From: Rhipicephalus microplus
Taxonomy: Eukaryota; Arthropoda; Arachnida; Ixodida; Ixodidae
Direction: 5' to 3'
Assembly: GCF_043290135.1 (NCBI RefSeq)
Contig: NC_134710.1
Coordinates: 460,141,376-460,205,375, forward strand
Length of the DNA stretch: 64,000 bases
Shown here: one piece after another, positions 11,531-23,900 of the stretch
Layout: the number at the start of each line of letters is the position of its first letter
Position numbering within the stretch: position 1 is the stretch's first letter
Position numbers and translations under genes: made by a program
The notes under the pieces: model-generated
What the model was told of the DNA's origin: nothing
Databases searched by the model: none
What the model saw: only the letters and a program-made list of their open reading frames with translations

Positions 11531-11757
11531 CGCCACAGTGGTCTAGTCGCTAAGGTGACTCGGCTGCTGAGCCACAGGTTGCGGGATGAAATCCTGGCCG
11601 TTGCGACCGCATTTCCGATCAGACGAAAATGCCTGAAGTGCTTTTGCTTATATTTAGGTGCACGTTAAAGAACCCCTCATGGCCGAAAGTTTCGAAGCAC
11701 ACTAATACGTTGCCTCTCAGAATAATATGGTGCGTTTGAACATTAAGCACCGACAAA
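11531..11757 (+). mobile_element. Ruka-like SINE, old plus-strand copy
   Basis: The head reads CGCCACAGTGGTCTAGTCGC and is followed by a CTCGGCTGCTGAGCCACAGG region and the body words GGTGCACGTTAAAGAACCCC. The 3' end is diverged (ATTAAGCACCGACAAATA). The sequence differs from the younger copies by roughly a fifth. No target duplication is evident, consistent with age. Confidence 0.8.
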
Positions 11758-11759
11758 TA

Positions 11760-14700
11760 TATTATTCGTTTATTGCTTGGTGCTACTTTATGGCTTCGGT
11801 TCTTGGGACGCAGAAGCTAAGTTGGACCTTTGTTGAGATGTCTGTCCTCACGTACTGTGCTTACGGGGCTGGGATTTTAGACCTGAAGCATACCGTGTAA
11901 GTAAATACGCGAATTTATTAAGACTGACTTGGATACCTCAATAAAAACTCGCAATGTGACCTATCTATCCACCAAAGACAATTAGACGGCGAAAGTCATC
12001 TTTTTCTTCTCAGTCAATGTGCTGATCCTACTTCGCCAGTCTATGACTGTCAACAGGTTTCCGCTGTGGATGCAAACCCTTCTTGCATGGCGGCTGGAAG
12101 AGCAGTGGTATACCTTGGGCGTGAGCAAGTGCTGGTGTGGCTTAAAAGGGGCCAGTGCCCCTTTTCCACCCTCGGCCGACGCCTTTGCCCACCATCATTC
12201 ACACCACCTTTGAACACTTGCTGCACCTAACGAGGTTTGCACTGCCTCTAAAATCGAAGGAAGTGCAAAACTGATGCTGCATTGCCTCCATGATTAGAGC
12301 ACATTTGACCAAGCTTGGTTATGCGAAGACGTGACCACAAGAAGTCACGTGCGGTTTTGGTAGCGTCACAATGTTTGGTGACGCTGACGTCATGTGTGTT
12401 GCGCTAAGTGCGCGATATTTTTGATTCACTCGACGCCTCCAACGCAAGACGCAAACGGTCAAGTTTCACGCTTTATGAGGGGCTAAAGTTTTTGGCTAAA
12501 AACAAAAATTGTACATCGGTGGCTTCAGCGCCTCGCGGTAGTGACGTCAAAAAGAGGGATGCAAAAAATAGCGCATCATGGCGTCACCATAGGATGTCAT
12601 TGTAGCATGAGAAATCACCAGAATATCAAAGGTCATCATGGCCGTCTCATGATCACGTCATCACACGACATCGTCACTTCTCACTGCTCTGCGATCGGCC
12701 CACCAGTCACGGAGGCCGAGCAGAACCAGCGGAGGTGCTCAGGTGCTGAAATATTGGAATGTCTATTCATAGAACCAGTGCAAAGCCCATTCAAGTGTAG
12801 AAAATATTCGCAAGGGGGGGGGGGGGGAATAAATTGACTGAACAAAAATACGCCAGACGGCTGTTTTCTTCAGGTCACCTTTGGTGAATGACTAAGAAAC
12901 CCTGAGAGTTTTTATTGCACTGTTACTTAGTGTTTATTTTTCTGTTCACTGTATGGTTACGTTCAATCAGATCTTCTCTAGGCCAAAGCCCTAGAGGTTT
13001 CAACTTCTTTGGCTTTGCGCACCTCACTTATTTTGCTTCCCTGTGTCGAGGCAAATAACGCTAGATTTAGTTTCATTATTATCGATAAAAGCTACACTCG
13101 CCGTCAGTTTCTTTCACATTATTAGGAGATTTAAGGGATGCTGCAGCTTTATATACCTTTCCCACACTGAATGAGGCTTCAACCATTGATTTTAGGCTAA
13201 GTCTCAATTAACAGCCTTCCTCAGCGATACTTATCAATGTTTTCTGGCTTAAACATAATGAACATGCCTGTAAAGTGTTCTTGCGACCGGCAAGGTGTGT
13301 TTTTGGCAGCACGAAGAGGCATCCACTCTAACGAGAAATGACTGAGTTTGCATAAGCATAAACTATTGTGAATCAAGAAATCACAGAAGCTCAAACAGTA
13401 AAATAGAATAGTGTGTATATTATGCACACTGATGCTCATTCCGTTATATATTTCTTCCATTTGTTAACTAATCACGACCTTTTGCGCAGTCAGGTCAGAA
13501 ACTCTTGAGTTACTTTCCAACTCACAATCGTGGAAACGGAACTGCACAAAAAACCGTAGTTTACGCTCTTCGGAAACAAATGCAGGATGCGATGTATCCG
13601 TTCTCTGATAGTGCTGGTAGTTGGTCAGCGTCCAAAGTGCAAAGTTTGTCACACGCGCTATTTGAAACAGACAGTGTTCGAATCTACGCAGCATAGTGGG
13701 ATTCAAATCCATCTATAAGGGTGGAATTTCGACATTGATTATCATTCGTGAAGTGCACGGTCTTACACTGCGTATCGCGTGGAAATGTATCACCAGTGAT
13801 AGTACGCGACATAAAGCACTAATAATGAAGCTCTACGGTCATACTGACAATAAAACAAACGAGAAAAGCTTCAACTACGTGACAACACGATCTACGAACC
13901 ACAGAGATTCACTGCGAAAGTCGAGAAAAGTTTCCAATTGTATGGGCCATTTTGCAGGTGCGTGAGCATTTTCCCAGGTTAATTGGTCAAGAATACTAGT
14001 GTTTGCTCGCCTCATGTTTTCCTGGTTGTGCCTTTTCTGTGAGTGCAGATTGAAGCAGGGTTATTACGCGCGATATTCCTGCTGCGATGTTTTCGTACGC
14101 CCGCACGCTGCGGAAAATGGGGTGAGCCAACGTTTCGCGAGCAGACGACACTCCGCCGACGCTTCGGCTTTCCATTCTGCTTTGCAGCCGCCGTAGGGAG
14201 CGTGCGCGAATTTCTCGAAAGGTCTTTCCACGATGGTTCCAATAGGTGAAGCCTGCCGGCCACATCGCGGGCATGCTGGGTCGCTCGGCGAGCTCCGTTT
14301 ATAAAGTGCGCTTCGCAGATGTGCGTTGCACACTTAGGTGACTTTCCGACCCAACGACCTGCACTCTCAGAGCATGTAAGTCTAGTCACAGGCCGTGCGA
14401 AAAAAATTGAGATAAATGTAATGCAAGCTACTGAAGAACGCCAGAATTCTGTAGGAGTAAGTTCGAATGAGTTTGTCTACTTAGCATGAATTGAGGCAGT
14501 GGGAAGCTCCTTTATAAGTAAAATAATTTAGTATTTTTATAGTGATTTCCAGAAGCGTCCATGTGCGAGCACGTGGGGGTGTGAAGGAACCCCCTTCATT
14601 GCCCCCCCGACGTGTGCAGGGAAGCAAGAGAGAGTGCGTGGAGCTGTCACAGTTTCTGGCAGCTGTCACAATTACAACTTTCTGCCTGGCTACTCAGCCT

Positions 14701-15420
14701 TTCTGGAATGTCCTCACGACAGTTTTCGAGCCGCTATGCGCCTTTTCTTTCGAACCGACATGCATGGCAAGTGAAATGACTACTCACTCGACAACCTCGG
14801 AGTCAAGCGACTTGGATCAGTATGCCCACGACAAAAACCCCTAAAGCCTCGCGGTCTCAGCAGGCGGCGTCCACGAAGCTTGCTTCAATCTTGTCCTTGG
14901 AAATTTGTGCTAGTATTGTCGACGCCCTCTCTTTGCGACGATTTGCGTTGTGCACTGGACGGACGCACCAGGGAAGCAAAGTGACAACGACTTCCCTATT
15001 TCTATGAGTATATGGGTTTTCATAGCCAAGTTATTGGTGAGGGTCAGTTATTTCTAGAATTCGCCTACCGGTCAGCGTGGAGGAAAACCCGAGTTAGTGG
15101 AGCCCGTTCCTGAACCGAGGCCTCCATGGTGTTGTGTGGAGCCGAAGGAGGCCCTTGGTGTACGCTCTGACGGGCAGCCCGAGTGCTCTTGATTTTCGTT
15201 ATTGCAACATGGAGCTCATCCCACTTTGCTCTGAAATAGGGGTGCATGTCTACTGCTGCCTCCTGGTAAAGTGACACAGCGTAAAGCTATGAATGAGCCG
15301 AAGCAAGTTGTCCTCCGTGAGGCCTCAACGTTTTGTGAGCCTTCGCACAGGTAGAAAAGCGTTGTCGGTCATTGCAATGATTTTGGACAACGCAGTGCCA
15401 TTGTCGCCACGCGATTCGAG
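11760..15420. other. No recognisable gene
   Basis: The stretch includes a run of 14 G at 12814-12827. Open frames of up to about 125 codons around 14000-14400 overlap on both strands in GC-rich sequence and show no motif. A minus-strand frame at 15065-15277 also shows nothing recognisable. I see no transposon landmarks. Confidence 0.45.
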
Positions 15421-15424
15421 TAGG

Positions 15425-15452
<28 letters not shown>
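15425..15452. repeat. (AC)14 microsatellite
   Basis: This is an uninterrupted run of AC dinucleotides, directly beyond the 3' side of the LINE relic that follows. Confidence 0.98.
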
Positions 15453-15455
<3 letters not shown>

Positions 15456-15579
15456 CGAAAGGACAGGAACGTTTGCCAGTAATCAGACTGGCTGGCTACC
15501 CTGTGCTGGAAAAATGGGTATAGAAGAGAGATGGTGCAAAACAGGAACATAAAAACAAGAGGAGAGCAATAATACGTCA

Positions 15580-16440
15580 TACAACCATACTTACAGCTGT
15601 CTTTGACATTGTTCACCCGTAACAAACGCAACAACGATTGCAAAACCTCCATTGCCGATGAGAGTTCTGGCCAGTGTTTGAAGCTATTTCCCTCTGACAA
15701 TGGACCATGGTCAAGTTTATTGAACACACTGGTGCATTGAAGTGAGGGCACTCACACAAAAGAAAGGCGATTGTCTCCTCACACCATAGACTGATGAAGT
15801 GGACCATGGGTATCAGCTCCCTACTCTAAATTAACATGTGAATCACTTTCAAAGACAGGCATCCATGCCTTATGTCTGCCCTCTTTTTTTCTGTAAAGCT
15901 TGAGCTAGGATTTCGTCAGAGAGCATCTGCGTCCGGCGGCAGCAGGTACTGGTCTGGGACATCTACGGGTTCTAGATTAAAGCTTTTCACTTGACATTCG
16001 CTATTACTGGTGCACTAGATACCGAAGTCACCAACACAGATGGAATGATTGATGTCTGACTTGGGTCAGCCTCCTCGAGAAGCCAACCATGTAGATGTTG
16101 AAGAGAGTGGTCGAAGTGTTCGATTCTTGTGGCGTACCCCGTGAGCCCACGAACAATTCATCGGAGTCAAAGTCACTCAGGCACAGCTCTAGTTTCCTCT
16201 TGGTCTGAATCGAAGAGACATTGGTATACAGTGTCAGCCAGCTGGAGGTCCGCCACAGCAGGCAGTATGTGTGGGCAGCTCCATCAAATGCTTTTTCGTG
16301 CTTAAATCTGAGCAAGGTCCTAGTGTCCTTGGTACGAATGACAATAGTTTCAGGTTTGACCACATTCGTGTTGCCCTGCATCAATAGGCTGGCTCGGAAG
16401 TAGAGTAGAAAAATGAGTGCCTCCATTCAGTTTCAATTAC
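15580..16440 (-). pseudogene. LINE relic: RT segment plus C-terminal zinc region
   Basis: On the minus strand, 16030-16440 reads KHEKAFDGAAHTYCLL, then SRGTPQESNTSTTLFNIYM, which match the RT finger (KAFD) and the R-G-T-P-Q-G...LFN box of non-LTR reverse transcriptases. Nearer the 3' end, 15580-15830 reads EETIAFLLCECPHFNAP and then HGPLSEGNSFKHWPELSSAM, which is the C-terminal region typical of RNase H-bearing tick LINEs. The palm catalytic box and RNase H between them are missing or unreadable. This is a truncated, internally deleted copy of a LINE different from the A-D family. Confidence 0.7.
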
Positions 16441-16992
16441 ACTCCAGAGAATTCAGGTATTCTGCAATTTCATTCCTTTAAATTCATCGGAACAGAAAAA
16501 TTGTGTATTCCCACTCAAGGAATAGCGGGGCCATTCAATTTTATTCCCTGATTTCCTCATTGTAGGGATTGAATCTTCAGGGTTTTTTTGTAGTTATGAA
16601 TGAACAACCCCATAAATATAGTGTCATGAGATACACAGAGCTGGAAATGCACGTTAAATTTGTTACCAAAGCCGAGGGTTAGTAGTTTGGAATATCTCGT
16701 GTAGTAGAACCGCCCTACTAATGCTCATAGGAGCAGTTCTCTCATTTTATATAATATTTGCATGATCAACATGTTGAAACGAATGGTGATATTTTAACTG
16801 CTCAGGCCTGAATTTGTTAACACTAAACTGATAACAGAGTATTTGCATGTTGACAAAAGTAGTGTTCTAGAAGACTAAGCAGTTTTCCCCACTTCTGTTG
16901 TGGTCGTAAGTTTGTAGAAAGAAAATTTCGTTGACAATTTGACAAACCACTCTATATCTGCTGGCGTAAGACAAAACAGTGCACCACCGCTA

Positions 16993-17113
16993 TTTTGGGT
17001 GCACGTTAAAGAACACCAGGTGGTAAAAATTTCCGGAGCCTTCCACTACAGCGTGTCTAATAATCCTATGGTGATTTCGGGACGTTAAACTCCGCATATC
17101 AATCAATCAATCA
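16993..17113 (+). mobile_element. Ruka-like SINE, 5'-truncated
   Basis: Only the 3' half is present: GGGTGCACGTTAAAGAACAC, the AATTTCCGGAGCC body, then GGGACGTTAAACTCCGCATA and an ATCA tail. The tRNA-like head is missing. 5' truncation with an intact tail is what target-primed reverse transcription produces. Confidence 0.85.
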
Positions 17114-18340
17114 CGTGGCGCTAGCCTCAGCAAGGCTCCCGAAGCCACCCCTACCAAAACTGGCTCGTTACCTCTTTGGTACAATTAGGCCCTCGCAGTA
17201 CACATCCAGTGCGAGCCGACCAATCGTTGCGCTAGCCCATCTGCCAGAGACCTTCACCAGGGCTGATTTTTTCCTTAAATTTGTCCATATTTAGCATTCA
17301 AGTTTATCACGTGACACTCTAGTAGTGCTGTCCTCTCTCCTGGTTGCGCTGCGCCACCTATAGAGTGAGGATGGCCATTAGTGGCCAATATTTGCCGTTG
17401 TTTCATTCGTTCAGCGAACAAGAATCAATGCGCTCGTCCACACCGCATTGTCCATCCCAGTTCATAAATTTTTTTCTCGGCGTTTGCCTAAATAGAAAGG
17501 TGATATTGCGCAAACACTTATATGCACTCATAATATGTCTGTCGCGGCGGCAAAACAGGCGAAGAGGCTGAACGAGCAGTAGCAAGTCTGATTTCTGTCG
17601 AGGGCTCCCATATTCTGACAAGCGTGCCTTATCACTAAAATATTTCGTAGTTGCAATCGACTGACATATTACTAACATGTATTAAACTTCGTTTCCGCTT
17701 ATTATTTGTTGAGTGCAATTCCTTTACAAATTGTGTTATTTTCTATATATTTTCTATAGTATGAATAATGTCCCATGCCTGCTACAGGCATGGACAAAAA
17801 GACTCCACTATGAACGAATAAAAAATAAAGTATTTCTCGTCTATGCGACTTTGGTCTACTGTTAAACAACTCCTTTACAGAACTTTGAATAGTGAATTCA
17901 ACAGCAGAAAAGCAAGGTGGAATAACAGCGTTGCGCTTACCTTTCTTTTGAATGTGATGACGAAAGCCCACGATGGTAGCTTGATCCGTGTGACCGAACA
18001 GATCAAGTGATTGAGGTTTGGGCAGTACTCATGAACACGAAGAACGGGTAGGTGCTCTCCACGCTCTCTGAGCTTACACTGCCAGAAAATGTGGAGAGAG
18101 AGAGAGAGACAGAGAAAAGGAGATACCAATGAACACTTGGTATACGCGTACGCACATAGCCTGACCGCCGACATGCGAACAGCGGTGCTCCGAAAAACAA
18201 TTAAAATAAATTTTCCCGAGCTATGATCTGGTAATGCACCACCCGACCTGCTCTTCACATTCGAAAAATGCAATACACTTAAGCTGCCTCTTAAAGAAAG
18301 GTGCAAAGACAAGTTAGGGGGTTATTTAGTTCGGGTTCAT
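17114..18340. other. No recognisable gene
   Basis: The stretch holds short open frames only and a GA-rich run (18092-18118). A minus-strand frame of 145 codons at 17875-18312 shows no motif and lies in low-complexity sequence. Confidence 0.45.
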
Positions 18341-18346
18341 CATTGA

Positions 18347-18379
18347 TATGGGTAAAGCGCACCACGACAAGGACACAAA
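18347..18379. repeat. Inverted repeat, left arm (Penelope-like element)
   Basis: This 33-bp segment contains GGTAAAGCGCACCACGACAA. Its reverse complement recurs at 19685-19717 with four mismatches. It forms the 3' terminus of the element. Confidence 0.8.
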
Positions 18380-19684
18380 AAGGCAGGCGCACACCACACG
18401 CCCACAGTGCTAACTTGCAACTAAAGTTTTATTTGCGATCACACATGCAATATATACAGTAACAGCGGATCATTAAAACCTGGAAAAGATCCCGTTAAGA
18501 TACAGCACAGCTCATGCATGTGTCATCACCGATTGCGACAATTTGCAGTCGCCAACGTCGAAATAAAGAATCTAGATACTTCCTTGCTTTAGCTGACATA
18601 GCCATGGAAGCCAAACTCACACATTTTTCTTTGATTTTGCAAGTTCATAGGCTTTAACGAGTTCGCGCGTACTTCTGTCGTGTGCTCTATAAATAGTGCG
18701 GGAGTTTCGAAACATAGGGACGCAACCACACCTTTGACAGTCATGGGCCCCATGACCAGATACAGCTCTTTCTACGTTGTATTTGTGTTTCCTAAGTCTT
18801 TCGTTGACACCTTCCGGATTCGCCTATGTGCACGCAATCACAGGTTCATGGGGTGCAGTACACAATACCAAAACAACAATTCACGAATTTTTCCCGGTGC
18901 TTGATTTTACAATCCCGTTTTCCGCTGCTGACTACATTAACTTTTTTGCACACTCTTTCAATTGTTCTAGAGCAAAAAACACTACATCCGCAGCCACCTT
19001 TTTCGCTATCCTTCGCAAGTTATGCGAAATGGTATTCTTGTAGGGCACTACAACAACCTTGGGTGCCTTAGTGCCGGCGCCCTAGTCTGACGTTTGCCCT
19101 TCTTTTCATGCTTATATTTTCGGCGACTGCTGTGAACAGGCGCAAGGTATAACCAGATTCAAACAAACGTTTAGCTTGCACCCACAAGCTTGCAACAAGC
19201 TTCTGGTGGCACGACTTCATCATTGAATTTTGAAAATAGGAATTTATCACCGCAACGCTTTACCAACGAGCGTGCGGACGTGAAAGAATGAACCAATTTA
19301 TTTAATCGCGGTTCATTGCTCCAGCGTACTCCTTCTGGCGAAAAATACAGCCCGAGGTCAAGGAATCTTACGGAATTGTCAATTGGTACTTCATGCGTCC
19401 GCCCTAGGGGAGATAACCCTGTCATTAACATGTTTAGAGTTTCCGTTCATTACTGGCGACGATCAGATATTCATCCACAAATCTAAAAACAGGACTCACA
19501 TAAGTGTGCTTCACACGCTCGTCAAGTACCCTATTACGTTTTGTAAAAAGAGGTCACTCAAGTACGGGGATATTCAGGAAGCTATACATACCCCGTTCTT
19601 TTGTTTCCAGTGTTCCCATTCCACATCGCATAGGCCGAGTTAAGACAAAACTAAAAGAGCTCGTTGACTGTGTGTGCATCTCTA

Positions 19685-19717
19685 TTTGTGTCTTTATCGT
19701 GGTGCGCTATACCCATT
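19685..19717. repeat. Inverted repeat, right arm (Penelope-like element)
   Basis: The right partner contains TATCGTGGTGCGCTATACCC and matches the left arm in reverse complement at 29 of 33 positions. A partial inverted copy of the 3' end on the 5' side is typical of Penelope-like insertions. Confidence 0.8.
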
Positions 19718-19733
19718 AAAATATTTAGGAAAT

Positions 19734-19734
<1 letters not shown>

Positions 19735-19792
<58 letters not shown>
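19735..19792. repeat. (CA)29 microsatellite
   Basis: This is a perfect CA run of 58 bp just outside the Penelope-like element. The minus-strand open frame through it gives a (VC)n peptide that is an artefact. Confidence 0.98.
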
Positions 19793-19796
<4 letters not shown>

Positions 19797-20280
19797 CGCC
19801 TTCCCAATCGCTAGTTAGCTTGTCTTCGCTTCTCGGTTGAGACCTTAATTGTGCCAAGTACAAAGTGCAAAGCCAAATGCAAAAGTTCTCCGGCTTCTAC
19901 CTATATCTACCTCAAATTATCGCTCACGACCAACGCTGCTTTTTTGCTTACGACAATTTACGTTGACAACAAGAACAGGAATTTTTGGGAAACGGGCTCT
20001 TCATCTCTATTGCAATATGGGCAATGCACACGGGCTATAGGTGGCGCCCCGTGCAATCCAATATGGCTGCGAGAGGAGGTTGAAACTGTGAACCCGCATA
20101 GGAAAAGATAAGTTGCATGGACGTACACCCCATGCCGCTTCCACCGGAAGAACTCCCAATCGTCAAGTTAAGGTATATCTGACGAAAGTACTTTTCCGAA
20201 CGATAGGAACTGCTATATGTCCACTACCTCATTTTCCGCTGCAGTTTGAAGAGTATTGGTGTCAGCTGATCGAGCGTGCA

Positions 20281-20721
20281 TCAACGATGCCTTGCGAAAT
20301 CCTGTGCGTGGTACAGAAACCTGTGGGAACTAGAATTTACGTGGAACTTCACCGCGCTCCAAGGTAATTCATACCGAGCCTGCCTCACGGATTTGCTGCA
20401 GTAGTAGGCCGCTTGAGAGTAGCACGCCATCGCAGCTGCACAAGATCGAATGTCTAACGTGGTGATGGTTCGCAAACATATTACGCCGTCGTCATTACTT
20501 GTGCTTTCATCAAAACAAAGCTGCTTCTTGAACAGAACACGATCATTTACATTCACATTAGGACGCAGCTATGCTCAGACACTAACTATGCGCAATTCAC
20601 GGTACTCGTATGTTGCAGGTTTCATCACAGTGATCGAAGCAAAAATATCCAAAAGAATACACCTGCATGCTTTTCGGAACAACAAAATTGCGAAAAGTTT
20701 GTCAAGCAACGCAATTTGGAA
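20281..20721 (-). repeat. Repeat X copy 2, downstream half
   Basis: In minus sense, the sequence left of the gypsy element continues the homology to 61220-61512. Shared stretches include AAACTTC...TTTTCGCA...GAAAAGC...TGTATTC, CC-GCAACAT, and TGTTCTGTTCAAG followed by TGTTTGCGAACCATCACCAC. A 91-codon minus frame (20281-20556) contains VLFKKQL, SNDDGVICLRTITTL, then SCAAAMACYSQAAYYCSKS. The matching part of copy 1 gives SNDGLTCLQTIATL. The conservation pattern suggests coding ancestry. The product is not recognised. Confidence 0.6.
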
Positions 20722-20725
20722 GTTT
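20722..20725. repeat. Target-site duplication of the gypsy element (left)
   Basis: GTTT immediately precedes the left LTR and recurs directly after the right LTR at 25965-25968. A 4-bp duplication is usual for Ty3/gypsy integrases. Confidence 0.7.
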
Positions 20726-20870
20726 TAAAACGGGTTGTTGAACAAGCAGGAGTTGACTCGGTGAAGGGGAGCTTTATTTAGCGCAAGGGCTAACTGAACG
20801 CAAGCCTGCGATCACAGCAAGTCTTCTTCCTTTTCTATCCTCGAGCTCCATGCCCACTGCCCTCGTTACA
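20726..20870 (-). repeat. 3' LTR of the gypsy element
   Basis: This 145-bp repeat contains GTTGTTGAACAAGCAGGAGT and ends CTCGTTACA on the plus strand. It matches 25821-25964 except for A/G near the left end, T/C in the GACTCGG-GAAGG stretch and one extra C in TATCCTCGAG. At about 2% divergence it indicates little time since insertion. Confidence 0.95.
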
Positions 20871-20885
20871 ATCACCCCCGGCCGA
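20871..20885 (-). other. Candidate polypurine tract
   Basis: In the element's sense, a purine-rich CGGCCGGGGGTGAT directly abuts the 3' LTR. This is where the plus-strand primer of an LTR retrotransposon should be. It is short and not fully purine, so the assignment rests mostly on position. Confidence 0.4.
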
Positions 20886-20906
20886 AGAGGGAGCCATCCT
20901 GGCGAC

Positions 20907-23900
20907 CTAAGGACAGGTGTACACAGAAGGGTCATGGTATGGCTTGAGCCGAGAGATGTGTACGATTTCTTTTCCCCGACGGCGTTTGTCCGGAGATGCA
21001 ACCAGCGGCTCGACAAGGTAGTTGACAGGGGATGCTTGGCGTACAACTCGACAAGGGCCATGGTACCTGGACGAAAGCTTTAGGGAGAGTCCTGGAGGAG
21101 TAGAAGGAATCCATAACCACACCAGTGAGTTCGGAGCAAAGCTCATATGCGTGGTTAACGCGTCATGGCGATGTTTTTGGCGCGTCTGGTCATGTGACGT
21201 GAACGCACGAGCAAGCTTCCGACATTCTTCAGCGTGTGCTGCTGCTCGAGAAACGGCAGTAATCTCTGAAGGGTCCGGTCGATAAGGAAGAATGGTATCC
21301 ATTGTTGATGATGGCTCGCGTCCATAAAAAAGGAAGAAAGTCGAAAATCCAGTGGTGCTTTGCGTTGCAGTGTTGTAAGCATATGTCACAAAAGGGAGTA
21401 TGCTATCCCAATTTGACTGGTCGGATGAAGCGTACTTGGCCAGCATATCCCCAAGTGTACGATTAAAACGCTCTGTCATCCCATTAGTTTGCGGGTGATA
21501 GGCTGTGGTAGTGCGGTGTATGATGCGACACTCGTTTAACAACGCTTTGATGGCATCGGAGAGAAAAACGCGGCCGCGGTCGCTTAGCAACTCCTGAGGT
21601 GCTCCATGCCTTAAAACCAGGTTTTGCAGTATAAAACACGCAACGTCTTTTGCGGTAGCAGAAGGTAACGCAGCTGTTTCAGCGTACCGCGTTAGGTGGT
21701 CGATAGCGACAATGACCCAGCGGTTGCTACTTGAAGTATAGGGAAGCGGACCGTAAAGGTCGATTCCGACACGATCGAAAGCTCGTGCTAGACATGGCAA
21801 CGGCTGCAAGGAACCTGTGGCATGTTGAGTGGGCATTTTGCGCCGCTGGCACGTAAGGCAAGACCTTACGTAACGGCGAACGAAATGGTACATACCGCGC
21901 CAGTAGTACCGCAGCTGCAAGCGGGTGTATGTTTTCAACACACCAGCGTGGCCACATTGCGGATCATCGTGGAACGTGGCACAGATGTCAGAGCGCAGAT
22001 GTCGGGGGATGACGAGCAACCACTTACGGCCGATCGAGCTGTAGTTTCGGCGGTAAAGCAGGTTATCCCGAATAGCGAAGTGTCCTGCTTGGCGGCGAAG
22101 CGTCCTGGAAACTGGAGCGGGCGTCCGGTTTGAGAGAAAGTCCAAAATAGAAGAAATCCAAGCATCTTTGGGTTGTTCGGAAGGCATGTCCGAAATGCTG
22201 ATGGCCAAGGCAGCGCTAGTGGAGATAGGCGAGCCGACAGGCTCTGAAGCCAATGGCGAACGTGACAGGGCATCGGCGTCGGGATGCTTCCGGCCAGAAC
22301 GGTAGATAACACGGATATCGAACTCCTGTAACCGCAATGCCCAACGAGCGAGCCGACCATTAGGATCTTTTAGTGAAGATAACCAGCAAAGCGCATGGTG
22401 GTCTCTTACAATATCAAACGGACGTCCATATAAATAAGGCCGAAATTTTCCGATTGCCCAAATAATGGCGAGGCACTCCTTTTCAGTTACACTGTAATTC
22501 TTCTCGGCTTTACTGAGGGTGCGGCTGGCATAGGCAACGACGTATTCGTCAAAGCCCTCCTTGCGTTGGGCCAGTATGGCCCCTAGCCCGACACCACTAG
22601 CGTCCGTATGAAGCTCCGTTGGAGCAGACGGATCGAAATGTCGGAGTATGGGAGGCGTGGTGAGGAGCCGTCGGAGTTCCTGAAATGCATCATCACACGC
22701 CTGCGACCACCCTGACAAATCAAAACTTGCGGCAAGAAGATTGGTCAAGGGGGCGATAATGGAGGCGAAATTGCGGACGTAGCGCCGGAAGTAAGAACAT
22801 AGGCCGATGAAGCTTCGAAGCTCTTTGATGGTGGTTGGCTTTGGGAACGCCGCGACTGCATTAAGTTTCGTAGGGTCCGGGAGAATGCCGTCCTTAGAAA
22901 CCACATGGCCGAGAATTACAAGCTTGCGAGCGCCGAAGTGGCATTTCTTCAAGTTAAGTTGAAGTATCGCCGTGGAAAGGCACGTAAGAACTTGCTCGAG
23001 GCGGCTGAGGTGGGTCGCAAAGTCGCTTGAAAATACCACAATGTCATCTAAATAACAGAGGCGCGTTTTCCATTTCAGACCTCGCAAGACTGTATCCATC
23101 ATCCTTTCGAAAGTGGCAGGCGCATTGCAGAGGCCAAAGGGCATAACGGTGAATTCATATGGTCCATCCGGTGTTACAACGGCTGTCTTCGGGCGGTCAC
23201 TCTCTGCCATGGGCACCTGCCAGTAGCCGGAGCGTAAATCTAACGAAGAAAAGAACTCTGCTTCTTGTAGGCAGTCCAAGGCATCATCGATGTGCGGCAG
23301 AGGGTATACGTCTTTGCACGTTATCTTGTTGAGTCGGCGGTAGTCAACGCAGAACCGGATGGATCCGTCTTTTTTCTTGACGAGAACAACCGGTGAAGCC
23401 CAGGGACCGTTGGAGGGCTCGATGATGCCACGTTTCAACATGTCGTCTACTTGTTCGTCGATGACACGGCGTTCAGCAGATGACACACGGTACGGACGCT
23501 GCCTTAGCGGGGCTTGTTGACCGGTGTCAATACGGTGAACGACCGCAGAGGTTCGGCTTAAGCCTGACTGGTCACGATCGAATGAAGAACGAAAGCGGAG
23601 AAGAAGATTTATGATCTCTTCGCGCTGAGTTGGTGCGAGCTCAGAGTCGATGGCATCCGAGAATACGTCCAGAGCATCATAAGGCGTGTTGGTAGGAGTG
23701 ACAGCACAAATTGGGAGCGAAACCGTTGAATCGGGTATAGTAGCTGGAAGAATGCACTCGCAAGGTTCGTAGCTTCCCAGGCATTCTCCACGTAGTAAGG
23801 ATGACGGGCTGTCCGAGGGATTACACACATAAATGGCAGAGTGACCATTGCGAAAAATGACGACGGGAAATGGAAGCATGATATTTCGACGGCACGCAGA

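Larger units (their letters stand above)
18347..19717 (-). mobile_element. Penelope-like element, decayed, with RT and GIY-YIG parts
   Basis: Read on the minus strand from right to left: RFVDEYLIV (19440-19480) sits where the FVDD-type RT active site belongs, with the second Asp now Glu. Next comes NSVRFLDLGLYFSPEGVRW and a charged TSARSLVKR segment, which is the conserved thumb of Penelope-like RTs. Then come FGIVYCTP, NERLRKHKYNVERAVSGHGA and HDCQRCGCVPMF, and STRELVKAYELAK. These fit a GIY-YIG nuclease with its Cys/His linker and catalytic Glu. Stops and shifts interrupt it. Imperfect 33-bp inverted repeats bound the element, a known feature of this class. The 5' half of the RT is missing. 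Confidence 0.75.

Noticed and set aside
14012..14389. 125-codon minus-strand frame with overlapping plus-strand frames
   Set aside because: Several frames on both strands are open in the same GC-rich interval, typical of composition and not of a gene.
19651..19863. (VC)n peptide frame
   Set aside because: Translation of the (CA)29 microsatellite.
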